Shown: positions 1 through 9,158, counted from the stretch's first letter. The stretch: DNA of 26,930 nucleotides from JBDSYA01 sp039925865 (GCA_039925865.1 JBDSYA010000062.1:1-26930); one strand, 5' to 3'. A program made the numbers and translations. The notes: generated by a model from the letters alone, not told the origin.

Positions 1-2
1 TA

Positions 3-581
3 AAAAGAATTCTCAACCAATCATACATCCTTGCATCAAAATCTCCGAGAAGGGCTGAATTATTAAAGCAGATCGGATTAAACTTCATAGCAGTAGATAG
101 TAATATTAAAGAGCTGGATGAAAAATATCACGATCCGTCAAAGCTTGTTAAGCACAATTCATTATTGAAATCACGAAACATATCTTTAGATCATAAAAAT
201 GAAATTATCATAGGAGCTGACACTATAGTTGTACTTGGAAAGGAAATTTTGAATAAACCTGAAAACACTTCACAGGCAAAGGAATATTTAAGTAAGCTTA
301 GCGGTAAAAGGCATTACGTTTTCACAGGTGTCAATATAATAAATACAAAAAACGGGAAAGAAATATTTTTTTGTGAGAAGACTTCAGTCTATTTCAGAAA
401 GCTTAATAGTGAAGAAATTAACTATTATGTTAAAACTTCAAAGCCTTTAGACAAAGCGGGTGCTTATGGGATACAGGATGATTTCGGATGTTTATTCATA
501 AAAAAAATTGAAGGTGATTATTATAATATCGTGGGATTACCGCTTGTAAAACTATATGAAAATTTACTGAAGATGATTTAA
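3..581 (+). CDS. maf: Maf-family nucleoside triphosphate pyrophosphatase (5' partial)
   Basis: Maf proteins hydrolyse non-canonical or dTTP/UTP nucleotides to the monophosphate plus pyrophosphate in the cytoplasm. The open frame runs from the left edge of the window and gives 192 visible residues, close to the usual 190-200, so only a few N-terminal codons are missing. Seen in order: the phosphate-binding loop ILASKSPRRAELL (about visible residues 9-21), the catalytic GADTIVV, LSGKRHYVFTGV, and KPLDKAGAYGIQ near the end. The conserved Lys after the first third (LLKS) is present. Starting the gene at the internal TTG at 165 would delete the signature SPRR loop, so that start is wrong. The motif set resembles the YhdE-type dTTP/UTP branch, which is an inference. 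The stop is followed one base later by the next ATG. Confidence 0.93.
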   Translation, partial: KRILNQSYILASKSPRRAELLKQIGLNFIAVDSNIKELDEKYHDPSKLVKHNSLLKSRNISLDHKNEIIIGADTIVVLGKEILNKPENTSQAKEYLSKLSGKRHYVFTGVNIINTKNGKEIFFCEKTSVYFRKLNSEEINYYVKTSKPLDKAGAYGIQDDFGCLFIKKIEGDYYNIVGLPLVKLYENLLKMI

Positions 582-582
582 T

Positions 583-1566
583 ATGTTTTCAAAGTATAAA
601 AAGAAAATTCTGATATCGGTTGCCTTCGGCGCATTGATCTTCCTTGGATTCAGCATTTATGCCGACTTCGATAAACTAATTAAAACCTTCAGCGAGTTTA
701 ACTGGCTGTATTTTCCACTGGTGCTGGCATTATCATTCGGCAATTACATTATAAGATTCTATAAATGGGAATATTACAGAAAGCTGTTAAACATTGATCT
801 GAAGGTCAAAGCAAGTTTTCTTATCTTCATGTCAACTTTTGTGATGAGTGTAACTCCCGGGAAAATGGGTGAGCTTCTGAAATCATATCTGGTTCGCGAA
901 GAAAGCGGAACACCGATAAGCAGGTCAGCTCCAATAATTCTGGCAGAAAGACTTACAGATTTTATTTCAGTTGTATTATTATGCATTGCAGGTGCATATG
1001 TATTTGATTACGGCCAGAATATTGTATTGGGAGTTGGGATATTTTTTATATTGTGTGTAGTTTTAATAAGTTTTCGAAAAATCTCCATCTCTATCATTTC
1101 ATATTTAGAAAAAGTTAAGATCTTTCATAAAGTTGCTCACAAATTCCGGGATGCTTATGAAAGTATTTATACTTTAGTCAGGATAAAACCTCTCATCATT
1201 GCTACATTCATAAGTGCGGTTGCGTGGTTTTTAGAATGTTTGGGGCTTTATGTAATTTTAAAAGTTTATTCTTCCGTTACACATATAGATGTAAGTTTGC
1301 TGAGCGCGGTTTTTATTTACGGCTTTTCTACAATTATAGGATCGATCGCAATGCTTCCCGGCGGGCTTGGAGTAACAGAAGCCTCTTTAACCGGATTAAT
1401 GCTGTTAATGAAAATTCCCAAGGATGTATCTGTTGCCTCAACATTTATTATCAGGGTCGCGACTTTATGGTTTGCTGTATTATTAGGGGTTATTGCAGTT
1501 TATTTTTATCAAAAGTATACTCAGAAAGACATTAATCAAATTCAGCTGAGTAATGCCGAAATTTAG
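583..1566 (+). CDS. UPF0104 / flippase-like integral membrane protein (AglD2-LPG synthase TM family)
   Basis: A polytopic inner-membrane protein of 327 residues with about seven or eight hydrophobic segments (first at about residues 9-27). The family signature is visible as VTPGKMGELLKSYLVREE (about residues 88-105) followed by ILAERLTDFISVV, which matches the P-G-x-x-G-E and E-R-x-x-D blocks of the UPF0104/lysylphosphatidylglycerol synthase transmembrane family. A second conserved stretch, MLPGGLGVTEASLTG, lies near residue 265. Members are linked to lipid-linked sugar or phospholipid handling, but no catalytic synthase domain follows, so the substrate is unknown. ATG 583 is one base after the maf stop, implying translational coupling. 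The neighbouring polysaccharide locus makes a lipid-carrier role conceivable, but this is only context. Confidence 0.82.
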   Translation: MFSKYKKKILISVAFGALIFLGFSIYADFDKLIKTFSEFNWLYFPLVLALSFGNYIIRFYKWEYYRKLLNIDLKVKASFLIFMSTFVMSVTPGKMGELLKSYLVREESGTPISRSAPIILAERLTDFISVVLLCIAGAYVFDYGQNIVLGVGIFFILCVVLISFRKISISIISYLEKVKIFHKVAHKFRDAYESIYTLVRIKPLIIATFISAVAWFLECLGLYVILKVYSSVTHIDVSLLSAVFIYGFSTIIGSIAMLPGGLGVTEASLTGLMLLMKIPKDVSVASTFIIRVATLWFAVLLGVIAVYFYQKYTQKDINQIQLSNAEI

Positions 1567-1613
1567 AAATCACTTGAAGTAAATCAGTTTTTGGATTAAT
1601 TTAATTACTTACT

Positions 1614-2048
1614 ATGTCAGATACCAAATCTCAGGAAAGAAAAATCAGAATCCTAATCGGCAAGGTCGGGCTTGACGGCCATGACCGCGGAGCAAAAGTT
1701 ATTGCTGCAGCTTTCCGGGATGCCGGGATCGAAGTTATTTATACCGGACTTCGGCAGACACCGGAAACAATTGTTGAAGCAGCTTTGCAGGAAGATGTTG
1801 ACGCTATCGGAATAAGTATTTTAAGCGGAGCACATATGACTATTTTTCCAAAAGTAAAAAAACTTATGGAAGATAAAGGCTTGAATGATGTCCTGTTGTT
1901 TGGCGGAGGAATAATTCCTGCTCAGGATATTCTGGAGCTCAAGGAAATGGGAATTGGTGAACTATTCACCCCGGGAACGCCAACCTTTGAAACTATCGGA
2001 TATGTTAAAAACTGGGTTTTGCAAAATAAGGGGAGGGAAAGTCTATAA
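1614..2048 (+). CDS. Stand-alone cobalamin-binding domain of methylmalonyl-CoA mutase
   Basis: A 144-residue protein that is essentially one B12-binding Rossmann domain. It shows KVGLDGHDRGAK (D21-x-H23-x-x-G26, with His23 the expected lower axial cobalt ligand), SILSGAH (S68-x-L70), and FGGGIIP with the glycine pair near 97-99. It matches the C-terminal domain of methylmalonyl-CoA mutase, which isomerises (R)-methylmalonyl-CoA and succinyl-CoA. In organisms with split mutases this domain is a separate small subunit that pairs with a large TIM-barrel subunit; no large subunit lies in this window. The propionyl-CoA carboxylase beta subunit at 24734 is a likely pathway partner. No obvious Shine-Dalgarno precedes ATG 1614. 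It is a confident fold assignment; the specific substrate is inferred from close similarity to the mutase domain. Confidence 0.9.
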   Translation: MSDTKSQERKIRILIGKVGLDGHDRGAKVIAAAFRDAGIEVIYTGLRQTPETIVEAALQEDVDAIGISILSGAHMTIFPKVKKLMEDKGLNDVLLFGGGIIPAQDILELKEMGIGELFTPGTPTFETIGYVKNWVLQNKGRESL

Positions 2049-2085
2049 TTCCATACCTACTTTTTTATCAATCAAAATAATTTAA

Positions 2086-3498
2086 ATGAGCAATAGTGCT
2101 GAACCTGTTAAATTTGGAACAGATGGATGGAGAGGAATAATTGCCGAAACTTATACGTTTGAAAATGTAAAAAGAGTTGCACTTGCCACAGCTTTAACTT
2201 TCAAAAATCATCCCAAGATAAAAAACGGTATCATAATTGGATATGATACAAGATTCCAATCAAAAGAGTTTGCAGAAACTGTAGCGACGGTTTTTGGAAA
2301 TCAGGGCATAAAAACATTTATTACGGATACATTCGTTACAACTCCTACAGTTTCCTTGCTGGCACGGGATAAAAAATGTGCATTAGGTGTAATGATAACC
2401 GCCTCCCATAATCCTTATCAGTATAACGGATATAAACTAAAAGATGAGTTCGGTGGATCGATGGATCCTGATGAAATAAAAAAGATAGAAGAAAAATTAG
2501 GGAATATTTCATCAGTTGAAATTAAAAAACCCTTCAATGAAATGCTTGAGGAAGGTGTAATAGAACATTTTAATGGTATGGAATACTATATTAATTATTT
2601 GAAGAATAAAATTGATATAGATAAAATAAAAAAAGCTAATCTGAAGATCATCTATGATGCAATGTATGGAGCAGGACAAAATATAATTAATAAATTCATT
2701 GATATAAAACAGCTTCACGGAGATTACAATCCGTCTTTTGGTAAAAGCGCTCCGGAGCCTGTTCAAAAGAATTTAGGCGAGATTTGTGATGTAATGAAAA
2801 AAGGTTCTTATGATATAGGAATAGTGACAGACGGAGATGCTGACAGAATTGCAATTATTGATGAGCACGGTGATTTTCTTGATGCTCAAAAAACTTTTGC
2901 TTTGCTTTTAAAATATTTGTTTGAGAAAAAGAAATTAAGCGGAAAAGTAGTAAGGGGTTTTTCTACAAGCGAACTGATCAGGAAGTATTGCGAAAAAAAT
3001 AATATCGAACTCGAAACTGTCCCGATCGGCTTTAAACATATTTCAAAAATTATGATCAGCGATGATGTGCTGATCGGCGCGGAAGAAAGTGGTGGCATAG
3101 GTATAAAAGGCCACTTGCCGGAGCGTGACGGTGTTTATAACGGCATGCTCTATCTTGAGATGCTGGCTGAATATGGTAAAAGTATTTCGGATTTGAAAAA
3201 TGAATTAGATGAAGAATTTGGCAAATATTTTTATCAGCGGAATGATGTTCATACCACTGAAGAAAAAAAGCTTAAGACACTTGAAATTTGTAAAACTTTC
3301 AAATCCGGTGATGAAATCGGCGGAAAGAAAATATTATCAATCGATAACTTAGACGGCTTTAAATTATTTTTTGACAATGGCTGGATAATAATCAGGGCGT
3401 CCGGAACGGAACCTTTGCTGAGAATTTATTGTGAAACCACTGTTAATGATCAGACAAATGAGATTTTAGAAAAAACTATTAAACAATTCGGGTTATAA
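2086..3498 (+). CDS. Phosphoglucomutase/phosphomannomutase (alpha-D-phosphohexomutase)
   Basis: Interconverts hexose 1- and 6-phosphates in the cytoplasm, supplying sugar 1-phosphate for nucleotide-sugar synthesis. All four family signatures are visible in 470 residues: the phosphoserine loop ITASHNPYQYNGYK with catalytic Ser107, the metal-binding loop DGDADR (249-254), the sugar-binding EESGG (333-337) and the C-terminal phosphate-binding RASGTEP (437-443). Length and domain order are normal for the superfamily. Whether it acts on glucose, mannose or glucosamine phosphate cannot be settled from motifs. It directly precedes the polysaccharide export genes (stop TAA then ATG 3500 one base later), which fits a role in sugar activation for that locus. 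The start ATG 2086 is the natural choice because KFGTDGWRG begins at residue 9. Confidence 0.93.
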   Translation: MSNSAEPVKFGTDGWRGIIAETYTFENVKRVALATALTFKNHPKIKNGIIIGYDTRFQSKEFAETVATVFGNQGIKTFITDTFVTTPTVSLLARDKKCALGVMITASHNPYQYNGYKLKDEFGGSMDPDEIKKIEEKLGNISSVEIKKPFNEMLEEGVIEHFNGMEYYINYLKNKIDIDKIKKANLKIIYDAMYGAGQNIINKFIDIKQLHGDYNPSFGKSAPEPVQKNLGEICDVMKKGSYDIGIVTDGDADRIAIIDEHGDFLDAQKTFALLLKYLFEKKKLSGKVVRGFSTSELIRKYCEKNNIELETVPIGFKHISKIMISDDVLIGAEESGGIGIKGHLPERDGVYNGMLYLEMLAEYGKSISDLKNELDEEFGKYFYQRNDVHTTEEKKLKTLEICKTFKSGDEIGGKKILSIDNLDGFKLFFDNGWIIIRASGTEPLLRIYCETTVNDQTNEILEKTIKQFGL

Positions 3499-3499
3499 A

Positions 3500-5215
3500 A
3501 TGAAAAGGTTAAATTTAGTTATACTTATTATTCTTTTAATGAATTTTCTGAATGCTTACTCTCAATTCAAAAGTAAGGAAAAGGATAGTGAAGAAGATCC
3601 AATGAATAAAATTTTCAACAGGCCGGGAACGAGTAATAATTCGAGAATTAATGCAGATGCTCCTGATCTTTTCAGCAAACTCGGAGATCAGAATACATTC
3701 AGCGCGAAATCAGTTCCGATCGAGGGTGCTATTGATGCAAACAAATATGTAGTTGGTCCGAATGATCTTTTCACTTTGGGCCTTTACGGTTATATAAATC
3801 AGCAGCTTCCGCTTGTAGTCTCGCCTGAAGGTTCCGTAGTAATACCTACTGTCGGTGAAGTAAAGGTCAGCGGTTTGACATTAACTGATGCAAAGCAAAG
3901 AATCGTTTCGGCTGTTAAAAAAAGATATTATTCAAGTGATGTCAGTTTTACTCTTAACACTCCGAGAACATTTTTAATAAAGGTTTCAGGTCTGACACAG
4001 GGAACATTCGAAGTTTCGCCTGTTACACGTGTTTCGGAAATTTTAAAATTGCTGATATTCGATACTTTAAATACCTCAAGAGTTTTTTATGAAAAGACCA
4101 ATGAAAGAGAATATTTCAATTCTCAAATATCTTTGAGGAATATTGAACTTTTTCGAAAGGACGGTACAGTAAAGCATGTTGATATTTATAAATATTTTTT
4201 AACGAATCAAGACGAGCATAATCCATATTTTTTAGAGGGCGATCTTTTAAAAATTCCGTATATCCAGCTTGATCAGAACTTTATAACTATTGGCGGATCA
4301 GTACAGTTGGCGGGTTCCTATGAGCATTCAAAAGGCGACGACCTTGAAACTGTCATTGGTATTGCCAGAGGATTTGATGTTAATGCGGAGCCTGACAGTA
4401 TTGTTTTATACCGGCCTTACAGCGATGTGGACAATTATAACATTATTAACTTATCATATTCAAAAGATAAAGAATTTCCCATCAAGCAGTATGACAGGTT
4501 GTTTGTGAAGTCAAAGATAAATTATCAGAAAAATTTATCAGTATTGGTTTTGGGTGAAGTTTTAAGACCCGGTTATTATCCTATTTCTTTTAAGAACACA
4601 CGTTTGAAAGATGTAATTGAGATGGCGGGAGGTCTGAAAGAAAAAGCTTACTTACCTCTTAGTATTTTGTTTAGAAATTATGATGCAGAATATACTGCAA
4701 AAGATTCAACTGAATTATTTATAAATCTTAGAACAAATGATCTCATCATATCGGAAGCTGACCGAGTAAATTTTTCAACTGATCTAAAAGCAAAACGAAA
4801 CAGGGTAATAGTAGATTTTGAAAGGCTTTTAAATGATAACGATGAATCTCAAAATGTAGTACTTGAAGGAAAGGATATAGTATATATAAACGACAATAAG
4901 AATATAGTTTATATTTTCGGCCAGGTCGGTCAGGAAGGTTATATTCCATATAAAAAAGGTGAGGACATCGATTATTACATTGCAAATGCCGGCGGATATA
5001 GCCTTGCAGCTGACGAAGGTAATGCAAGAATTATTAAATTTAATACGCGCGGCTGGTACAAACCGGAAGAGACAAACATTGAGTCAGGAGATTTTATATA
5101 TATACCAAAGGAAGTTGAACAATCATTTTCTTCAACAGTTTCTTTAATTGCACAAATAGCCGGAGTGTTACTGGGTATATTAACAACATACATTTTAATT
5201 AAGCAGAACAAGTAA
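3500..5215 (+). CDS. Wza-like polysaccharide export protein with SLBB repeats
   Basis: Predicted periplasmic/outer-membrane exporter of 571 residues. Residues 1-21 form a signal peptide ending NAYS|Q. A Poly_export domain follows (about 80-155: YVVGPNDLFTLGLYG, SPEGSVVIPTVGEV). Then come SLBB-type beta-grasp repeats near 158-185, 262-292 (ITIGGSVQLAGSY), 348-380 (LVLGEVLRPGYYPIS, DVIEMAGGL) and 470-500 (YIFGQVGQEGYIPY, IANAGGY). The last 25 residues are a strongly hydrophobic helix (about 547-567), followed by IKQNK. In Wza the C-terminal helix forms the outer-membrane pore, and this tail may do the same. The signal peptide lacks a lipobox cysteine, unlike Wza of Escherichia coli. It overlaps nothing and is followed ten bases later by the Wzz-like gene, its expected partner. 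Confidence 0.9.
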   Translation: MKRLNLVILIILLMNFLNAYSQFKSKEKDSEEDPMNKIFNRPGTSNNSRINADAPDLFSKLGDQNTFSAKSVPIEGAIDANKYVVGPNDLFTLGLYGYINQQLPLVVSPEGSVVIPTVGEVKVSGLTLTDAKQRIVSAVKKRYYSSDVSFTLNTPRTFLIKVSGLTQGTFEVSPVTRVSEILKLLIFDTLNTSRVFYEKTNEREYFNSQISLRNIELFRKDGTVKHVDIYKYFLTNQDEHNPYFLEGDLLKIPYIQLDQNFITIGGSVQLAGSYEHSKGDDLETVIGIARGFDVNAEPDSIVLYRPYSDVDNYNIINLSYSKDKEFPIKQYDRLFVKSKINYQKNLSVLVLGEVLRPGYYPISFKNTRLKDVIEMAGGLKEKAYLPLSILFRNYDAEYTAKDSTELFINLRTNDLIISEADRVNFSTDLKAKRNRVIVDFERLLNDNDESQNVVLEGKDIVYINDNKNIVYIFGQVGQEGYIPYKKGEDIDYYIANAGGYSLAADEGNARIIKFNTRGWYKPEETNIESGDFIYIPKEVEQSFSSTVSLIAQIAGVLLGILTTYILIKQNK

Positions 5216-5225
5216 AATATATCGA

Positions 5226-6374
5226 ATGAAAGAAACAGTTGTTAACAAAAGTTTTACTTATTATGATTTCATAAACATATTTCTTAAAAATAAAAAACCC
5301 ATTTTAATATTTTCTTTAATTGTTGGGACTTTTATTGGGTTAATAGTTTTCTTTGTAATGGATCCGATTTTTTTATCAACAGCAACAATAAAAACTACAT
5401 CAAAGCAGAGTGGGCTCAGTGGTTTGTTAGGGGCAGATATGGTGCCTGATTTAGGAGATATTAGCAGCTTTGGGGGTGGATCCGTTGTAAAAGAACTTGC
5501 ATTATATGAAAATATTCTTTTCAGCAGAAAATGTGTAGAAGCGGCTATCATTAGATTTAATGTTATGGAGGAATCTGACATTAAATATATGTTTGATGCG
5601 GTTAAGTATTTCAAAGAAAATGTCATGTTGATAAATAAAGATAAAGTGGCAGGAACAATGGAAGTTGGAGCATATGATAAGGACCCTGTCAAAGCAAAAG
5701 AAATATCTGAGTTTCTGGTTTTTCAACTCAACAAAATAAATACAGAGTTAAATATACAAAATGCAAAGAACAATAAAGATTTTATTCAATCAAGATATAA
5801 TGAAGCTAAAATAGATTTGGTGAATGTGGAAGATAGTTTAAGGGAATATCAGGACAATTATGGTATAGCACCCGACATGCAGGTTCTAGCAGCGGTAAAA
5901 GCAGAAATAGAATTTGAATCTGAAATAAAGTCAGAGGAAATAAAACTCGAAATTCTGGAAAAAATTTTATCTCCGGATCAGTCCGAAATTACAATTCAAA
6001 AAAGGAAAATAGAAGAATTACAAAAACAATTATTTGAAATCCAGCAAGGAGGTAAAGAAAATGGTTTGTTAACCTTGAAAGGAAAACCTGAAATGGTTTT
6101 GAATTATTTACGACTTAAAAGAGAAGTTGAAATACAGAATAAAATTTTAACTACCATTATTCCTTTGCTTGAGCAATCTAAAATTGAAGAAAAAAGAGAA
6201 ACACCAAGTGTTTTAATCCTGGACCCTCCCAATGTACCTGACAGAAAGGTTAAGCCTAAAAGACTTACATTAACCTTGATTTCTTTATTTATATCTGCTT
6301 GTTTAGCATTTTTTTATTTTATAATAAAAGAAAAATGGAATCAAAACAAGAATTTGATAAATTTCAAACAATAA
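5226..6374 (+). CDS. Wzz/GumC-like chain-length determinant
   Basis: An inner-membrane polysaccharide co-polymerase of 382 residues. It has the family architecture: transmembrane helix 1 at about residues 25-45, a periplasmic part with a long charged helical region (about 185-320, coiled-coil-like, rich in E and K), and a C-terminal helix at about 345-367. The proline motif PPNVPDRKVKPKR sits just before the second helix, as is usual in Wzz proteins. The cytoplasmic C-tail is only about 13 residues, so the tyrosine-kinase domain of Wzc-type proteins is absent. It probably controls polymer length together with the Wza-like protein upstream and the Wzy-like protein downstream. Middle regions are poorly conserved, so the assignment relies on architecture, the proline motif and context. 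Confidence 0.85.
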   Translation: MKETVVNKSFTYYDFINIFLKNKKPILIFSLIVGTFIGLIVFFVMDPIFLSTATIKTTSKQSGLSGLLGADMVPDLGDISSFGGGSVVKELALYENILFSRKCVEAAIIRFNVMEESDIKYMFDAVKYFKENVMLINKDKVAGTMEVGAYDKDPVKAKEISEFLVFQLNKINTELNIQNAKNNKDFIQSRYNEAKIDLVNVEDSLREYQDNYGIAPDMQVLAAVKAEIEFESEIKSEEIKLEILEKILSPDQSEITIQKRKIEELQKQLFEIQQGGKENGLLTLKGKPEMVLNYLRLKREVEIQNKILTTIIPLLEQSKIEEKRETPSVLILDPPNVPDRKVKPKRLTLTLISLFISACLAFFYFIIKEKWNQNKNLINFKQ

Positions 6375-6390
6375 TCTTCTTAAGGAAAGC

Positions 6391-7620
6391 TTGCAAAAAA
6401 TTAGTGAAGTAGACAACAATTCAGATTTGGTCCCTATAGTACTACTTTTGTTTGCTAATTTATATACTTCAACTGTATTGCCGGGCTCGGGTGATTTGTT
6501 TAGAGTAATTTATTATTTTCAGTTTTTTCTTTTAATGTATTTTATCGCTGTTAATTTTGATTTTAAATTTTTATTACAGAAGATACCGACTTTAAACTTT
6601 ATTAATTTATTTTTTTTATTAAGTACTTTAACATTACTCTTTTCATCTTTCGTTAAGAATATTGAATACAATTCCAAGTTCAATTCTATTTTTAAAATTT
6701 TCAGCTATTTCATTCTTATATATTTATGTTTCTATTATCTCTCTCAAAGATTAACGGCTAATGATAGTCTGTTTGAAAAATTTTTGGATCTGATAATTTT
6801 TTCCGGAGTCATTTTATCACTTATTTCACTTGTTTCATTTTTTACAGGTTTGCAAATAAATGTGACATATCCCCAAATGGCAACTGGAGTTTTTATGCAT
6901 CCTAATACAGCATCACATTTTTACACTATTTTAATTCCCATTTTACTTTATAAGATATTATCCGGAAAATCCAAGTTGGTTATAATTTTGCCGATCTTTC
7001 TTTTATGTGTAACAGCTTTATTATTTACCTTTAGCAGAGCTGGATATATAGGCACAGGCTTAGCGATGATAACTTTAATTTTTTTCAAATCCAAGAAAAT
7101 ATTTATTTTTAGCCTAATAATATTTATTGCATCATACTTTTTTATAATAAATGATTTTATAGCTACTAAAGAAGATAGCTCGATATCAAGAATTATTTTA
7201 TGGATTACTGCTATAGATATGATTACAAGAGATTCTATGCACATGATATGGGGATATGGAGTATTTAATGCTCTTGAAGTATTTCAAAACGAAAAATTTT
7301 TTTTTGGAAGCAGAGAAGTTGTTCCAGACCCTCATAATTCATTTTTATTGTTTTCAATACAATTTGGATTATTATTTTCTGTTTCTTTAACAGTTTTCAT
7401 TATCGTAATTTATCTTAAATTATTTTTTAGAAGAACAAATCTTATCATAAAAAAACATTTCACGCAAATTTTTCTTGCAATATCTGTTACCATTGGTATA
7501 TTATTTCAAAATATGTTTGAAAATATATTAGTTTATCCTGAATATTATGTAATGCCTTTTTATCTAATCTTTTTAGGATATATTTATAATACAACCATTT
7601 TAGCAAGTGATAATGAGTAG
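6391..7620 (+). CDS. Wzy/WaaL-like O-antigen polymerase or ligase
   Basis: A very hydrophobic 409-residue protein with about ten membrane segments. The Wzy_C-type signature is visible: FTFSRAGYIGTGLA (about residue 210), then a large periplasmic loop with IWGYGVFNAL and DPHNSFLLFSIQFG, where the histidine of the H-N-S motif is typical of ligases and polymerases. Such proteins polymerise lipid-linked repeat units or transfer the glycan to an acceptor in the periplasm; the two cannot be told apart by sequence. The start is TTG 6391, preceded by AAGGA at 6383-6387; the next in-frame ATG would delete the first membrane helix. The region is extremely AT-rich. The last codons overlap the next gene. 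Confidence 0.85.
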   Translation: MQKISEVDNNSDLVPIVLLLFANLYTSTVLPGSGDLFRVIYYFQFFLLMYFIAVNFDFKFLLQKIPTLNFINLFFLLSTLTLLFSSFVKNIEYNSKFNSIFKIFSYFILIYLCFYYLSQRLTANDSLFEKFLDLIIFSGVILSLISLVSFFTGLQINVTYPQMATGVFMHPNTASHFYTILIPILLYKILSGKSKLVIILPIFLLCVTALLFTFSRAGYIGTGLAMITLIFFKSKKIFIFSLIIFIASYFFIINDFIATKEDSSISRIILWITAIDMITRDSMHMIWGYGVFNALEVFQNEKFFFGSREVVPDPHNSFLLFSIQFGLLFSVSLTVFIIVIYLKLFFRRTNLIIKKHFTQIFLAISVTIGILFQNMFENILVYPEYYVMPFYLIFLGYIYNTTILASDNE

Positions 7621-9148
7621 TTTTGCTAGTTTTTATTCTAAAACGTTGTTAGCTGTTATTTTTATCAAATCCATTGATATAGTAAGAAATTTAATCATTG
7701 CTTCAAAAATTGGAGTTTCAAATAGTGCAGACATTTTTTCGGCTATATCAATAATTCCCGAAGGCATCATAATATTAATAGGTATAGATTCTCTCAGAGG
7801 TGTAGTTAACAGTGAATATACTTCGTTGATTTCACAATCTAAATTAGAAATTATTCAAAATTCCTTCAACAATTTATTCAAAATAATTTTATTTTTGGGA
7901 ATAGTTCTCTTAATTTTATTAATGTTTTTTAAGAACAATATTGTGGATATGCTATTGCCTGGATTTGATGAGGCAAAAAAAATAAAGGCTTATGGTGTTG
8001 CACAAATTATTTTTCCGACAATTATTATGAGTTCACTAATCGCTCTTTTCCAGGCAATTTATAATTCTTTCAAAAAATTTACATTTCCTGTTTTAGTTTT
8101 TTCAATTAGTAGTTTAACAATATTGATTTCGATTCTTTTTCCTCCTTATAATAATGATATAATATACAATCTATCTTTTGGAATGATTTTCGGGAATGTT
8201 TTAGTACTTTTAGTTTTAACCTCAAATATTAGAAGTCTGGGACTAAAATTTAAAATTAAAGGTACAGGGATTGATCTTACAACAAAGAGAATTTTAAAAA
8301 GCTGCGCTATAGTCTTGCCGGTGGTATTCTTTAATCAAATATATTTTTATTCGAGAAACTTTTTTGCATCGAACTATGGAGAAGGTTCAATAGCATCAAT
8401 CAGTTATGCAGCAACAGTTCCTAACACAATTATGGTAATTGCATTTGGTACAATTTTCGGAATTCTTGTTTCAAATCTATCCACTTCTTATACTCTGAGT
8501 AAAGGAATTGAGGCAAAACGCCTTTTTACTAATGCATTTAAAATTCTTTTTTTTCTTTTTGTTCCAATTGTTGTATGCCTGGTACTTTTCAAAATTGAAA
8601 TTTTGAAAATCGTTTATTTAAGGGGAAATTTAAATCTGGAAGATATAGAGAAAATTAGTAAGCCATTTGTTTGGGAAGCACTTGGACTTTTGTCCTGGGT
8701 GGCTTATACATTGCCAACCTCAGTGTTCCTTGCCAAGAAAAAATATAAAATGTTAGCAATCATCGGTTCAATAATGTATTCTTTTGGTATACTTTTAAAT
8801 TATATATTCACTCACGCCTTTGGATATTATGGAATTTCAGTCTCTACTTTCTTTACTCTGGGAATTTATGGAATTATTTTAATTTATTTTTCCCGGAAAT
8901 TTCAAGGTAGGTATAAAGATTTTCTAAAACCAATTTTATTCATTATTTTATCTGGGTTAACGACATTTCTTATTGGATCATTCATTATTAAGCAATTCGC
9001 AATGAGACCATATGAGGCAAGCTTTCTTGAAAATATTGTTAGCCTTGTTTTTGGATGTATCATAGTATCAATTGTTTATTTGTCACTATCACAAATTCTC
9101 AAAGTAAATTATTTGTCTAATATTTTAAACATTCTAAAGAAAAAATAA
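7613..9148 (+). CDS. MurJ/MviN-like lipid II or oligosaccharide flippase
   Basis: A polytopic protein of 511 residues with 12-14 predicted helices. Family-like features: LLPGFDEAKK near residue 120, RNFFASNYGEGSIASISYA in the middle, and IVYLRGNLNLEDI (the MurJ I-x-x-x-x-x-R-G motif) near 340. MurJ homologues flip undecaprenyl-linked precursors across the inner membrane. Being inside a glycan locus with no canonical Wzx, it is probably the flippase for this polysaccharide rather than the essential murein flippase; this is inferred from context. ATG 7613 is preferred over GTG 7607 because it gives an ATGAGTAG overlap with the stop of the previous gene. Base composition is very low in GC. Confidence 0.85.
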   Translation: MSSFASFYSKTLLAVIFIKSIDIVRNLIIASKIGVSNSADIFSAISIIPEGIIILIGIDSLRGVVNSEYTSLISQSKLEIIQNSFNNLFKIILFLGIVLLILLMFFKNNIVDMLLPGFDEAKKIKAYGVAQIIFPTIIMSSLIALFQAIYNSFKKFTFPVLVFSISSLTILISILFPPYNNDIIYNLSFGMIFGNVLVLLVLTSNIRSLGLKFKIKGTGIDLTTKRILKSCAIVLPVVFFNQIYFYSRNFFASNYGEGSIASISYAATVPNTIMVIAFGTIFGILVSNLSTSYTLSKGIEAKRLFTNAFKILFFLFVPIVVCLVLFKIEILKIVYLRGNLNLEDIEKISKPFVWEALGLLSWVAYTLPTSVFLAKKKYKMLAIIGSIMYSFGILLNYIFTHAFGYYGISVSTFFTLGIYGIILIYFSRKFQGRYKDFLKPILFIILSGLTTFLIGSFIIKQFAMRPYEASFLENIVSLVFGCIIVSIVYLSLSQILKVNYLSNILNILKKK

Positions 9149-9158
9149 TCTTAGGTTA

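Noticed and set aside
165..167. TTG as the start of the Maf gene
   Set aside because: In-frame sequence upstream encodes the indispensable ILASKSPRR loop, so the true start lies to the left of the window.
1224..1535. Alternative + frame of 103 codons
   Set aside because: It overlaps the UPF0104 gene in another frame and its product (Cys/Arg/Tyr-rich) looks like out-of-frame translation.
5261..5692. Long open frame on the minus strand (143 codons)
   Set aside because: It lies fully inside the Wzz-like gene on the opposite strand, has no recognisable motif, and the + strand frame has clear membrane helices and family architecture.
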